From: Lumbricus rubellus
Lineage: Eukaryota > Annelida > Clitellata > Crassiclitellata > Lumbricidae
DNA length: 64,000 nucleotides
Direction: 5' to 3'
NCBI GenBank assembly: GCA_945859605.1
Contig: OX243822.1
Location: 18,396,558 to 18,460,557, forward strand
In this document: positions 54,801 through 64,000 of the stretch, piece by piece
How positions within the stretch are numbered: position 1 is the first letter of the stretch
Layout of the letters: each line of letters begins with the position of its first letter
Position numbers and translations under genes: made by a program
The notes under the pieces: model-generated
Databases searched by the model: none
The model's input: only the letters and a program-made list of their open reading frames with translations
What the model was told of the DNA's origin: nothing

Positions 54801-56453
54801 TCCGCTGAGCAAAACTCGAACCATTTCTGGTTTGACTAAAGATGCTGCGTGATTAAGTGGTATACCAAAACAACCTTCTGCTCTTATCTCGATAGGTGTA
54901 GTTTCTTCTCTCCAAACCATTTCAGCAGAAACGCGTCGACCGTCATGTTTAAGAAAGTCGATTGGATTTCTGTGCCCGTGTTTTGGTAATTTCTTAGATA
55001 TCTTGCTGCTGTGTTTCACAATAACCTCAACAACCGTCGTGTGTCCATTATTGACGGCAACGCGTAAAGGTGTCAAAACTCTTCGCACCACGAAATCGCA
55101 TATGCCTCGGCTCAGTAATAAATCAGTGACATCTGCATGGCCATTCCGAGCTGCAAGGTAAAATGGTGTTTCTATGGACTCTTCCGCAACATCAACGATA
55201 GCGTGGTTATCCAGTAAAATCTCAACAATCGAAGTGTGGCCATTTTGACAAGCTAAATGAAGTGGAGTCATCTTGGCGATGTTGCACGCATTAACATTCG
55301 CACCGTTAATTATCAAATCCTTTTCATTTTCAGTAAGTTCATGCTGTGGTGTTGCTCGTCTTGGAAAGACTGTGTTGGTGGTAGAACTGTGACTCAACTG
55401 AGTATTTGGGATTTTAACATTGCCACTCTCTGCCGCGATTTGGTTTGAAATCTGACCAGCTTCATCTGTGTTAATAATCGTATGTTGCGAACGGTCGTAT
55501 TCATCTGTAGAAACTTGGTCTAACGCCAATTGGGAACCAATCTGGGCATCCATTTCCGCAGTCTGATTGAGTAAGACTTTTACAACAGCGCTGTGACCAT
55601 TGCTTGCAGCAAGATGAAGAGCAGTGTCACCAGTTATGTCAGCCGCATTGATTACACCTTTGTGATATATCAATGCTCTAACTATTTCAGCGAAACCCAT
55701 CTCAGCAGCGATATGAATGGGAGTCTTACCAGAAGCATTTCTAATATTAGCATTAGCGTTGTTTCTCAACAAGACTTCAACAACTTCCAGATGGCCATTT
55801 TCGGATGCAAGATGGAGCGAAGTGTCACCATACAAGTTTGTAGCGTCTGGATTTGCATCCTTATCTAAAAGAAGATGATGTACATCCATTGCATTTCCGC
55901 ATGTTGCCGCAGAATGAAGCGGCAAAGTCTCTTCGGTAATAGAGGTAAGAAGCAGCAGGGCGAGTTCGCGATGGCCACGGTCGAGTGCATTGTGAATCGG
56001 TGTACCGGTAAGCTTATTGTTAGATTTCAGTAACTTTCTAACATCCTCTGAACAATATTCACGGACAGCACAATGAAGTGCACTATAGGGTACCGGTAGT
56101 TCGTCATCTTTCTCAAGGACGTTCTGAATTTCTCTCCCCTGTTTATCTGAGTCAGATTCTGTACGAATATCACCACATAGATCTACGGCAGCAAAGTGAA
56201 GTGCACTATAATAGTGTACCGGTAGTCCATCTTTCTCACGGACGTTCTGAATTTCTCTCCGCCCGTCATCAGAGTCAGATTCTGTACCTGTTTCTTGAAT
56301 GGCCCACTCCTCATCAGCAGCCTGAGAATGTCTACTGATGTCTTGAATGTCCCCCTCCTGATCAGAGTCAGAATCTGCACTTACGCCCTGACATGTCAAA
56401 CAATTTTTAAGTTTAAGAAGATGTGTACGAGCAGTCACTCGATTCGGATCCAT
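51819..56453 (-). pseudogene. ankyrin-repeat cGAS-like receptor copy b2, one in-frame stop and rearranged ankyrin block
   Basis: 1545 codons from MDPNR. Compared with b1 it has lost about 76 residues of ankyrin repeats in frame (between LLKS and NNKLTG). It has gained a tandem copy of the ESDSD...YSALH segment (about 43 residues) near the N-terminus. Codon 639 is TAA (54537-54539) in the word GAATTTTAAAAAAAG, where b1 has Leu-Leu-Lys. The reading frame continues unbroken on both sides, so it is a nonsense change and not a frameshift. The downstream part keeps G1160-S1161, D1173-F-D1175 and D1302. Its first in-frame ATG is the one before QVQIRND. It may be a young pseudogene or two separate products. 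Confidence 0.78.
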
Positions 56454-57260
56454 TTAAATCGTACGTAACTTCATAACCAGATTTAAAGTCATTCGCCTGA
56501 ATCGCCTCGGTTTCGCGGTGGGTCTTCAATCCAACAGCTGATTGTAGTCCTACTTGGCCGACATCACCTACGTACGTTTAGAGTCTCCAGATGGATCAGG
56601 TGTCTTTGGCTTTGATTTCGTGCTCACTATTGAACGTTTCAGTTCGCCAATCACCGCGAAGTGTTCTAGATGGTCATTATCTGCAAATTACGGAACACGA
56701 TAATGAGATGACAAATAAAATAGCGGAGCCAGCGATCCCTTCTGGGCCTATCCTTGTGGCCATTCCCCTTTTATATGTGATTTGCAACTGTATAATTGCA
56801 AAAATTATTGGTTTCAAAAATAAATGATTGATTGAAAATCGAGTCGGTATCCCTTACCGATCAAACTGGTGCCGGGTTCACCTGTTGTCTGTGCAATGCA
56901 TTGGATGATTTTTCTTAACCTGGTCATCATCTACCAGCCTTTTCTCTTAGAACAAGACTAAATGACTAACATGCTAACATTATTTTCCAGCATGTCCTGG
57001 CCTGCAAAAATGAGCACAAGGCGTAAAATATTAATTAAGGATGCGTCCGAGAAAAAATGGTGTCAAAGTGTTGCACACCTGGAGGCACGCTAGTATTATT
57101 AGGCAGTATAAGCTTACTCGACATTATTATTTTATGGCTACACAGGCGAGTCAAGTGCCATTTGTCATAAGTCAGTTTTTGACTAGATCGTCAAGCAGTG
57201 TCATGGCATTCACTAAAAACTGTCTCACGTTTTGTCGTGGAATTCATTGAATCAGTGCAT
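56454..57260. other. 5' flank of b2, non-coding
   Basis: Aligns with 24,293-24,975. No element recognised. Confidence 0.4.
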
Positions 57261-57269
57261 ATGAAGTCC

Positions 57270-57743
57270 TGGACATGACGTTAAACTGCATCCATCCTCC
57301 ACCACAGGGGACCATCAACTTCCCTGTGCCGGTCCTAAGCCCGGATAAAGGAGGAAGGTTTGCCAGGTGGGTGGCGATACTCTGGCAGTAGAAGACCAAG
57401 ATGATTGAAATCCGCAAAAACCACGACACAAGTGACATAGCGGCCCAGTTGCTTCAAGTTGTCATGATGTGACGCAGACATGCACAGGTCAGTCAAGACA
57501 GACCGGTGGAGTCGGTGGAGAGGACACTGGACACAAAACGGGCTTGTCCCAATGGATGGCCTTCATGCCTCTTTCCTAACATTCTCTTCAAACAGACAAG
57601 GCGGTCCAGCTGCTTACAGATATAATGGTATGGAGTAGGCCTGCTAACCTGTAGAAACTGGGAGATAACACGAGAGAGACTCAGACAGAGAGTGGCGTCG
57701 GACACCTACGGGCCTATGGTTTGCTATGACGACAATGATAATT
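57270..57743 (+). mobile_element. 474-bp non-LTR-like insertion, unit 2 only
   Basis: Related to 15261-15760. The word ATGAAGTCC flanks both ends (57261-57269 and 57744-57752) and occurs once at the empty site in unit 1 (about 24,977). The 3' end is AATGATAATT. Diverged from the other two copies, so not the source of either. Confidence 0.65.
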
Positions 57744-57752
57744 ATGAAGTCC

Positions 57753-58774
57753 GGCATGCACCACATTTTGTACACCTCTGTCTTGTGTTTTGCCAATTGA
57801 TCGTGAAAGTGTTAAAAACAGCATTTTGACAGCATGCAGGCTTTGTGGTAACTTGAAATTCTTATGCTATGATCACAACTTCCGTTCTCGGCGGGAGCAC
57901 GGTCAGGAAACATTCAGCGGGAGTTTCATTTCGGTTTTTTCATCGAAGTAAATGGTCGCATAGGGCTATCACTGTCCACGATCCGCCGAAACAGTTCCGG
58001 GATAGATATACCCTGGAGTATAGCCCTGACTAAAAGCTAGATGTGTTTATTTAGAGTCAGACCGCGCTACATCATCAGTAGGCCTAACAGTCATGGCTTC
58101 TAGATGAGCATGCAAAGTAGCACAAGCAGCCTAATGAAAGAATAGGCTACGATCTGATTATATTGTTCACAGCTAACTTACCCGTACTCTTCAGGATTTT
58201 ACCATTCAAAGGTAGTAGGATAAATCAACGTCTTCTTCAAAAATGTCTTCGCATGGACGACGGTAGCCTAAGTATCAACATTAATGTTTGTTCAAATATC
58301 AAGTATGAGGAGATTACTTGACAGCGAACATCAGCGTAAACATCACGCAAACAAATGGTTTCTTAACCACTCAGCTTGCTGGAAAATTGGGAACGACTGG
58401 GAATTTCCGCTGGAAATATCCAGGGACAATCTCGCGTAGGCCTATAAATATGACCTGGCCTATACCCACAAAAGTGGATCGCATCCATGGGCGGAGTTTA
58501 TCAGGAGCTAGGGGGCTGATCCCCCTTAAGTAGGTCGAAAGTAATTTTTGGACCATCTTTTCCGGGGTTAACTTTTTCACAAAGAAACTTTATTGAGTAA
58601 AAATGGTCATCAACTTTGTTGGCCGGAAAATTGTACGGCTTTATGAGAGTTTGACCAGATGACTAAAAAATGGTCATCAGCTTTTTTGGCCGAAAAAATA
58701 GTAAGTTTCATGAGATTTCGACCTGATGACTTCAAAAAGTCGTCAGAATTCTCGGAGCGGAAATTCGTGGCAAT
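57753..58774. other. non-coding spacer
   Basis: The first part matches 24,986-25,720. From 58,480 it is unique: three loosely repeated segments containing GATGACTAAAAAATGGTCATC-like words. No gene. Confidence 0.4.
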
Positions 58775-58957
58775 TTACCCAAGATTTGCTGTGTGAGCGA
58801 TATAGGATGCCGCGCAGGTGTGTACTACCGTGGCATCCCAGGCCAGATGCTTGCCTGCCGCCCAGGGGATCAGTGTGGCCCCATCTGCAGGTCTCTTGCC
58901 GTCTACACGAGATAGACCAGACGGCTCTTTACTACTTGGGACATCGGCTCTCTGCAA
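58775..58957 (-). pseudogene. fragment of a retroelement ORF (KRPDG...PW...WD motif)
   Basis: The minus-strand reading contains DGKRPADGATLIPWAAGK and then LAWDATVVHTCAASYI. This resembles the K-R-P-D-G...P-W...G-K-x-L-x-W-D-x-T..D-T-x-A-P-S-Y block near the C-terminus of a widespread invertebrate reverse-transcriptase ORF. Only about 55 residues survive. Found only in unit 2. Confidence 0.45.
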
Positions 58958-59460
58958 CGCCCGCCAGACTATATCATTAATGGCGTGATGACGAAGGGAA
59001 AAAATAATCGCTCAATCGTTCCAGAACAAAGACATTGCTTTTATAAGTTATAAGTCCATGAGGGAACGAAGTACCTCAGGGCAAAAAAATTCATAATAAT
59101 AATAAGTGGTTTCATACATGTATGGATGCATAGTTTGAATACATGTAAGATAGCGCATTTTTAAACGCCATTATTAGGTTTAATTTATTTATTGTCAAAG
59201 CATTGATTGAAAGTATTCGAAATAATGAAAACATTATTTTCTTAATTTATTCCAGTAGGCTTATCAAAAATAAACCTTGCATATTGAGAATCCGAAACAG
59301 ATTCCTGCCACTGGAACGACCTTTAATGTGTCAATGATCCAACATGATGTAACAAACACTTATTGCAACCCTGTTACTTGATTTCTAATTCTTTAATGCT
59401 GAATGCAAATTTGCATTGGCTGCTCTCTGCGTGAATTTTGCAGTAAGCCTACGGCCTACA
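58958..59460. other. non-coding spacer
   Basis: AT-rich. Nothing recognised. Confidence 0.35.
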
Positions 59461-59653
59461 ATATTACTCTATGACCTCATTTTTTTATTTCATTGTAGTT
59501 TGTGCATTATGTATGTAATTACGGACGGGCGTATGGGCTGAAGTCCAACATGGTCTATATTACTCTATAACCTCATTTTATTCATTTGTAGTTGTGTGCA
59601 TTATGTATGTATTTATGGACGGGCGTATGTGGCACTATGTGCTGAAGTCCAAC
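59461..59653. repeat. two tandem copies of a ~95-bp unit
   Basis: Copies begin ATATTACTCTAT (59461 and 59557) and end GCTGAAGTCCAAC (59550 and 59653). Each contains GTGCATTATGTATGTA and GGACGGGCGTATG. Confidence 0.8.
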
Positions 59654-59843
59654 CTACTTTTTCTTAGCATTGAAAACACACTTGTTTCGTTCTAACTAAA
59701 TCACTATGTGTGTTTTGTTTGTTTGTTTCTTTGTATCTAAGCTTAATGTCCTTATTCTAAAGTCTATTCTACAAATTTCTGCATGTTCAGGCCTATGTGA
59801 TAGTTAAGAATGATCTCCAAGTATTTTTTTTACATAACATAGG

Positions 59844-59887
59844 TTAGAGCCATGCGCCGACACTCTCAAGTCGGCGCATGGCTCTAA
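59844..59887. repeat. perfect 18-bp hairpin, GC-rich
   Basis: TTAGAGCCATGCGCCGAC, an 8-base loop (ACTCTCAA), then the exact inverse. Much more GC-rich than its AT-rich surroundings. Confidence 0.85.
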
Positions 59888-59912
59888 TTGACGAAAACAA
59901 CGTTTGATAAAT

Positions 59913-60027
59913 GGAAGCTGGATGAGGGTTCTCTAGAGGTGAAATGGAAGCTGGATGAAGGTTCTGTAGAGGTGAAATAGAAGCTGGATGAAGGTTCTCT
60001 AAAGGTGAATTAGAAGCTGGATGAATG
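59913..60027. repeat. 33-bp minisatellite, 3.5 copies
   Basis: GGAAGCTGGATGAAGGTTCT-type units start at 59913, 59946, 59979 and 60012, exactly 33 bases apart. Confidence 0.88.
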
Positions 60028-60219
60028 TATTATATGAGGGTAACCTGAAACCGTAGGGGTAGGATGAAACCGGTTTACGATTACCTCCGAGGGTATTTTG
60101 AAACCTGTTTCATTCTACTTCCGATAATCTGAAACCGGCTTCAAGTTACCGGGGGGGGGGGGGTAATGTTTAGGAGGGGGTAATTTGAAACCTTTACACG
60201 GGGCCAAACCGACCGGAAA

Positions 60220-61010
60220 TCCCCCCGTGCCAATTACCCCCGGACAACTAACCCCGTGCCGGTAACCCTCGGACAATTGCCCCCCGCCCCCGGACAATTA
60301 ACCCCGTGCCAATAAGTCTACAATAGTATCTCTAAGTTAATGTTAAACGTTCAAGAAAAATATTAATAAAAATAAAATCTAAAAGCGGTTGTAAAATGTG
60401 TGAAAACGTTTGAGAAAACATCTACTCGTTAAAGGTTCAATTAAACTTCTAATTTTTAAACGCATAATAAACAGCAAAGTTAAGTAGGATAAGCTTAGGC
60501 AATTCTGTGTAAGCTAATTCTGTACTGCAATGGCTAATTCTGTACTGCAATGCAAGAGGGTACAGGTGACGGAGGCCAGGCGGCTGAGTGACGGGATGCA
60601 TATAGGACGGGATAGTTCCTGCTGGGCGACGTATGCCTGAGAGCGAGAGAAACAGATACAAAGAGAAAGACAGAGAGAGTCACAGTGAGGGATGGAGTGA
60701 TAGAAGGAGGGATACTTATAACTCGCAATTGGCTAAACCAGTAAAGTTAATTTAGGATATGCTTAAGCAGCGCTGAACGTCTGCAAGTAGCCTACGTGGA
60801 GACTGGTAAAGAGAATAACGCGTGAGTAAACAAGCTCACACTGTGGCACGGGGGGAATATTGTCCAGGGGATAATTGGCACGGGGTAATTGTTCGGGGGT
60901 AATTGGCACGGGGAAAATTGTCTGAGGAGATAATTGGCACGGGAGTAGTTGTCCGGGGTAATTGTCCGGGGGGGTAATAATTATTGTCTCCGGGGGATAA
61001 TTGTCCTGTA
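60220..61010. mobile_element. foldback-like element with inverted minisatellite ends
   Basis: The left end (60,222-60,316) repeats CCCCGTGCCAATTACCCCCGG-type words. The right end (60,845-61,010) carries the inverse words GGCACGGGG and TAATTGTCCGGGG several times. Inverted tandem arrays enclosing a unique centre recall foldback transposons. No ORF and no clear target duplication. Confidence 0.45.
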
Positions 61011-61389
61011 ACCTGATAGAAGGAAGAGGAAGAAGAAGGATATAACTCAAAATTAAAGCGCAACGAACCATTTTCGAGTGTATAAAAATATTTATTTCAT
61101 TCGAACGAGGTCACCTTTACATCAGCTCATCATTCACAGAAATTCCAACAAAAATATCTAAACCAGAATCATCAGAAATAGCATCGTCCTATCACACAAA
61201 CAGTTAACCAGCATGCACTAGCAACCATCCACGTATCATCCAGCATCATCGCTCTCTTCGCTCCGACTCTACCGAACGTAACCCACGTCTCATGGTCATC
61301 AATGCTACGATAGTTCGGCGCCTTCGACTTATTGGCGCTGGGGGTTCGTGAGCCCCGGTGTAAAGGTTTTAAATTACTCCCCGTTTCAA
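61011..61389. other. non-coding spacer
   Basis: Nothing recognised. Confidence 0.35.
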
Positions 61390-61660
61390 GTTACCTATCT
61401 TCAGTCTATCTTTCCCCTGTCCTTATCTCTCTCATTCTCTCTCTCGCTCTGTAGCCTATGTCTGTCTTTCTCTATCTGTCTATCTGTCTGTGTGTGTTTC
61501 TCTCACACTCTCTCTCTGTTTCTCTGTCTGTAGGCCTACGTCTGTTTATATGTATGTTTGTCTTTGTCTCTCATCCTCTCTCTCGCTCTCTCTCTTCCTT
61601 TCATTATTTCTCATAGTCTACATCGCTCTCTATCTTTTTCTGTGTTTCTTTACCACCGCC
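61390..61660. repeat. pyrimidine-rich tract at start of unit 3
   Basis: Interrupted TCTC/TCTG repeats, equivalent to 12641-12990. Confidence 0.75.
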
Positions 61661-62270
61661 TCCATGACCTCGTTTTACCATGTCTTTCCTCCCTGGTTGT
61701 GCCTAAACGGTCGTATAGGTAGCCCAACATCATAATCACACTGCATAAGCTATCGTATTCCCGGTTTGAGTACAAGTACGTCTGCTCGCCACAGGTGCTC
61801 TACTCCACTGCCAAATCTCTTCGCCATCATTTTTATCATGCTATATTCAGTGAGTATTTATATATAAATATCCAACTGTGATGGCAAGATTAGTACCTTT
61901 GGTGATAGATTGACGACGCGTTACTCTTTGTTGTGTTGCTAAGTTATGGCTTTTGTCTAATTGAACTTTTTTGGTCCAGGTGAGTGGGAATTTGTTAGCA
62001 GAAGTGGCGGAAAGTTATCGGAACCTAATTGTAATCGTAATATCTTAATTTCTAGAGCGCCACTTGAAGGTCAAGCGCAGGGCACCAACTTATTTACGAG
62101 CGCTGGTGCTCACGAGCGCGAAACTAACACCGGCGCTATATCAATATCAAGTCCACCGAAGTCAGGTTGCTGTCCATTCAGAATCCTGGGAGGTTATTGT
62201 AATGTGCTATGTAATTAGAGGAGAAAGGGGACGAGAGCCCTCTCCGGCAGGCACATCTAATTGATGCGGA
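61661..62270. repeat. recurrent module, unit-3 start
   Basis: Fourth copy, uninterrupted, closest in arrangement to 26640-27380. Confidence 0.7.
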
Positions 62271-63414
62271 TGTCTGTTTATGTGACAGTGACTTAGGTAT
62301 TGCACGGTGACACTGAAAAGGCAGGAAGCTGTAGTTGCAGCAAATGATCTGTAGACTTAGACGCCCACCGACAAAGTTCGCTAATAACGGACGTCGAGCG
62401 AAAGAAAATCTCTGTAGGCCTTCAGCAATGCTGAGAAGTAAAACGAGTATAAGGATCGCGAAGACCAGACTTCAAATGGTTTAGGCGTTCCATACAACCT
62501 TTGCACGATAGTAGGCCACATGACATGTATGCGCTGTGTAATTCGTGTCTTTGACGTTCGGAAATAAACTAATTAACTTCAAAACAAAACAGACAGAAAC
62601 AAGCAGACAGCCGTGGGTAATCTCAGAATAGCATTAGGCTACGGTGCAGTTCGGGTGCTGTGATCACTCTCCAGTACCCTCCTCCCTTCGAACAACCCAC
62701 CGGCTTGTTGCTGTTTAACGACACTGTGTTACATCAAGAATGATCAGTGTCGCCTTTCTCCTTTGCTTATAGACCTGGGTTTGGCACTGCCAAAGTGCGA
62801 GCAGTCTCGGAGATCCACACCCACAGGTCCATCACACACACATACATGTACATGTAGGCTAGTTATTTATAATTGCGGGTCCCTTTAAACTGCGGACCTT
62901 GAGCACCATGCCACCAGCTTTATTGGGCCGTTGTAATCTGAGTGATGGGATAAAGCACCGAGACAAAGTGACTGTTCGGTGTCTGACATAAATAGAACCA
63001 CACAGATAGGCCTACATGTACGTGTAGATACATGGACGAATCGAAGTTCGACTTTCACCGAAACTCTCGCCGTTGTCTTTCTCATCTGGAGTCGAAAGTC
63101 AGTAATTGCCAGATGCACCAGCTGAGACTACAAGTGGTTCAAAGTCCGATAAATATAATTTATCTCTAATCAGATTCAGAGTTCGATCACTTACTTTGGA
63201 TGCAGTTGTTTGCTTAATTGCAGGACACATCCCTCAGTAGTAGAGTTTGGTTTCACCCGACTAGAATTAGTCGCCAAGACTTGAGCGTAATTCTTCTATT
63301 GTTGATCAGTAGAGAGTAGGTTCTCTTGATCAGTATAATTGTAGATAGTAGGATCGGACTAAAATAAAACTAAAACTATATATAAATAATAAAATACTGA
63401 TTCAGATTGGCAGT
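62271..63414. other. upstream region of receptor gene 3
   Basis: Aligns with 27,381-28,525. A local duplication of ATAAATAATAAAATA-type sequence occurs near 63,380. TATATA at 63415-63420. Confidence 0.5.
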
Positions 63415-63446
63415 TATATATTACTAAGGGAAGTTGGATTTAAAAG

Positions 63447-64000
63447 ATGTCTTTCCCTGACGCATCTTCCTACGAACAGGTAACGATGATAAACCTCAGC
63501 GACTCAACTCCTCAGGTGAACGTCGACATCGAAGAGTTTGAATATCTTAACGACGTCAACACCCTACGCTACCAAGTCATGTGCAAGTACAGTCTTCCGT
63601 TCATTCTGGTCTTCGGGATGTTGACCACCCCGTTCCCTTTGACGATTCTCATACGACGTCGAATGTGGCTCCGACACGAAGGATACTTCTACCTGACCGC
63701 CTACCTCGTCGCTAACCTCGTCAACCTCGTCGTAGTCTTCCTCCCGAAGACGCTCTACTTCTTCAACACGCAATGGCATTTCGCGGACACCTCCGAAGCG
63801 GCCTGCAAGATATGGTCGTTTCTTATGCACGTCATCAATTCCAGTGACTGGCTTCCTGTTGTAATCTTAGTCGACGTCCTGCTTCGCTGCCATCTGCTCT
63901 CACCTCCAGGGAAATTCGGTTGTCGGAACGTCGCCGCCAAATACCGTACGCTGTTCGGCGCAAAATTCATCACCGCTTTGGTGTACGTTGCGTCCGTTAT
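63447..64000 (+). CDS. divergent rhodopsin-like 7TM receptor, copy 3 (cut by window end)
   Basis: 184 complete codons through TM4, open to the window edge. It has a one-codon deletion in the Ser run after residue 18 and replacements such as Y47C-type (MCKYS), but retains D-V-L in place of D-R-Y and the TM3 Cys. About as close to copy 2 as to copy 1. The remaining part lies beyond 64000. Confidence 0.78.
   Translation, partial: MSFPDASSYEQVTMINLSDSTPQVNVDIEEFEYLNDVNTLRYQVMCKYSLPFILVFGMLTTPFPLTILIRRRMWLRHEGYFYLTAYLVANLVNLVVVFLPKTLYFFNTQWHFADTSEAACKIWSFLMHVINSSDWLPVVILVDVLLRCHLLSPPGKFGCRNVAAKYRTLFGAKFITALVYVASV

Noticed and set aside
58480..58520. hAT 5' end (CATGGGCGGAG...)
   Set aside because: Resembles a hAT terminus but I found no matching inverse end or 8-bp duplication.

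Overview
The window looks like nuclear DNA of an animal, most likely a marine invertebrate. An echinoderm, hemichordate or lancelet would all fit, but the sequence alone does not settle it. Supporting points: long single-exon genes, clustered intronless rhodopsin-like receptors, abundant short TIR elements (hAT, Tc1/mariner, Mutator-like), tRNA-derived SINEs, a Ty1/copia element with a copia-type half-tRNA primer site, many microsatellites and low gene density. The spelling TAGGCCTA / GTAGGCCTAC recurs throughout the non-coding DNA.

The layout is a tandem array. Each unit (27 to 35 kb) has the order: recurrent module, divergent 7TM receptor gene (+), very large ankyrin-repeat gene 'a' (-), repeat-rich spacer with a second copy of the module, second ankyrin-repeat gene 'b' (-). 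Unit 1 fills about 1-26,640 (a1 at 4586-9394, b1 at 19523-24292). Unit 2 fills about 26,640-61,640 (a2 at 31732-36540, b2 at 51819-56453). Unit 3 begins at about 61,640 and is cut by the window end inside its receptor gene (63447).

The most interesting content is the four ankyrin genes. Each encodes roughly 1,545-1,602 residues: many ankyrin repeats, then a C-terminal domain I recognise as a Mab-21/cGAS-type nucleotidyltransferase (a cGAS-like receptor, cGLR). Each keeps the G-S motif, a D-F-D metal site exactly 12 residues after the Ser, a third catalytic Asp in an ISIDIV strand, and the Mab-21 C-terminal helical region. a1 and b1 are open. a2 and b2 each carry one in-frame stop, and both stops fall in the same linker between the N-terminal ankyrin block and the enzyme half. 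The array therefore looks like a rapidly evolving family of intronless ankyrin-cGLR genes, possibly innate immune sensors, interleaved with a 7TM receptor whose usual GPCR micro-switch residues are missing. Partnership between the two gene types is inference only.

Comparing units dates the mobile elements. A 428-bp hAT MITE and a 1.2-kb mariner relative sit in both units and so predate the duplication. A complete copia element (LTRs differ at one base in 145), a 1.2-kb hAT element and a 474-bp non-LTR-like element are only in unit 2. A Helitron-like insertion with a G-rich tract is only in unit 1. Identity between units is strikingly uneven: near-identical from about 2,440 to 15,900 against 29,591 to 47,800, but clearly diverged in the receptor upstream region and in the b genes. 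That suggests gene conversion, or an assembly or haplotype effect that needs excluding.
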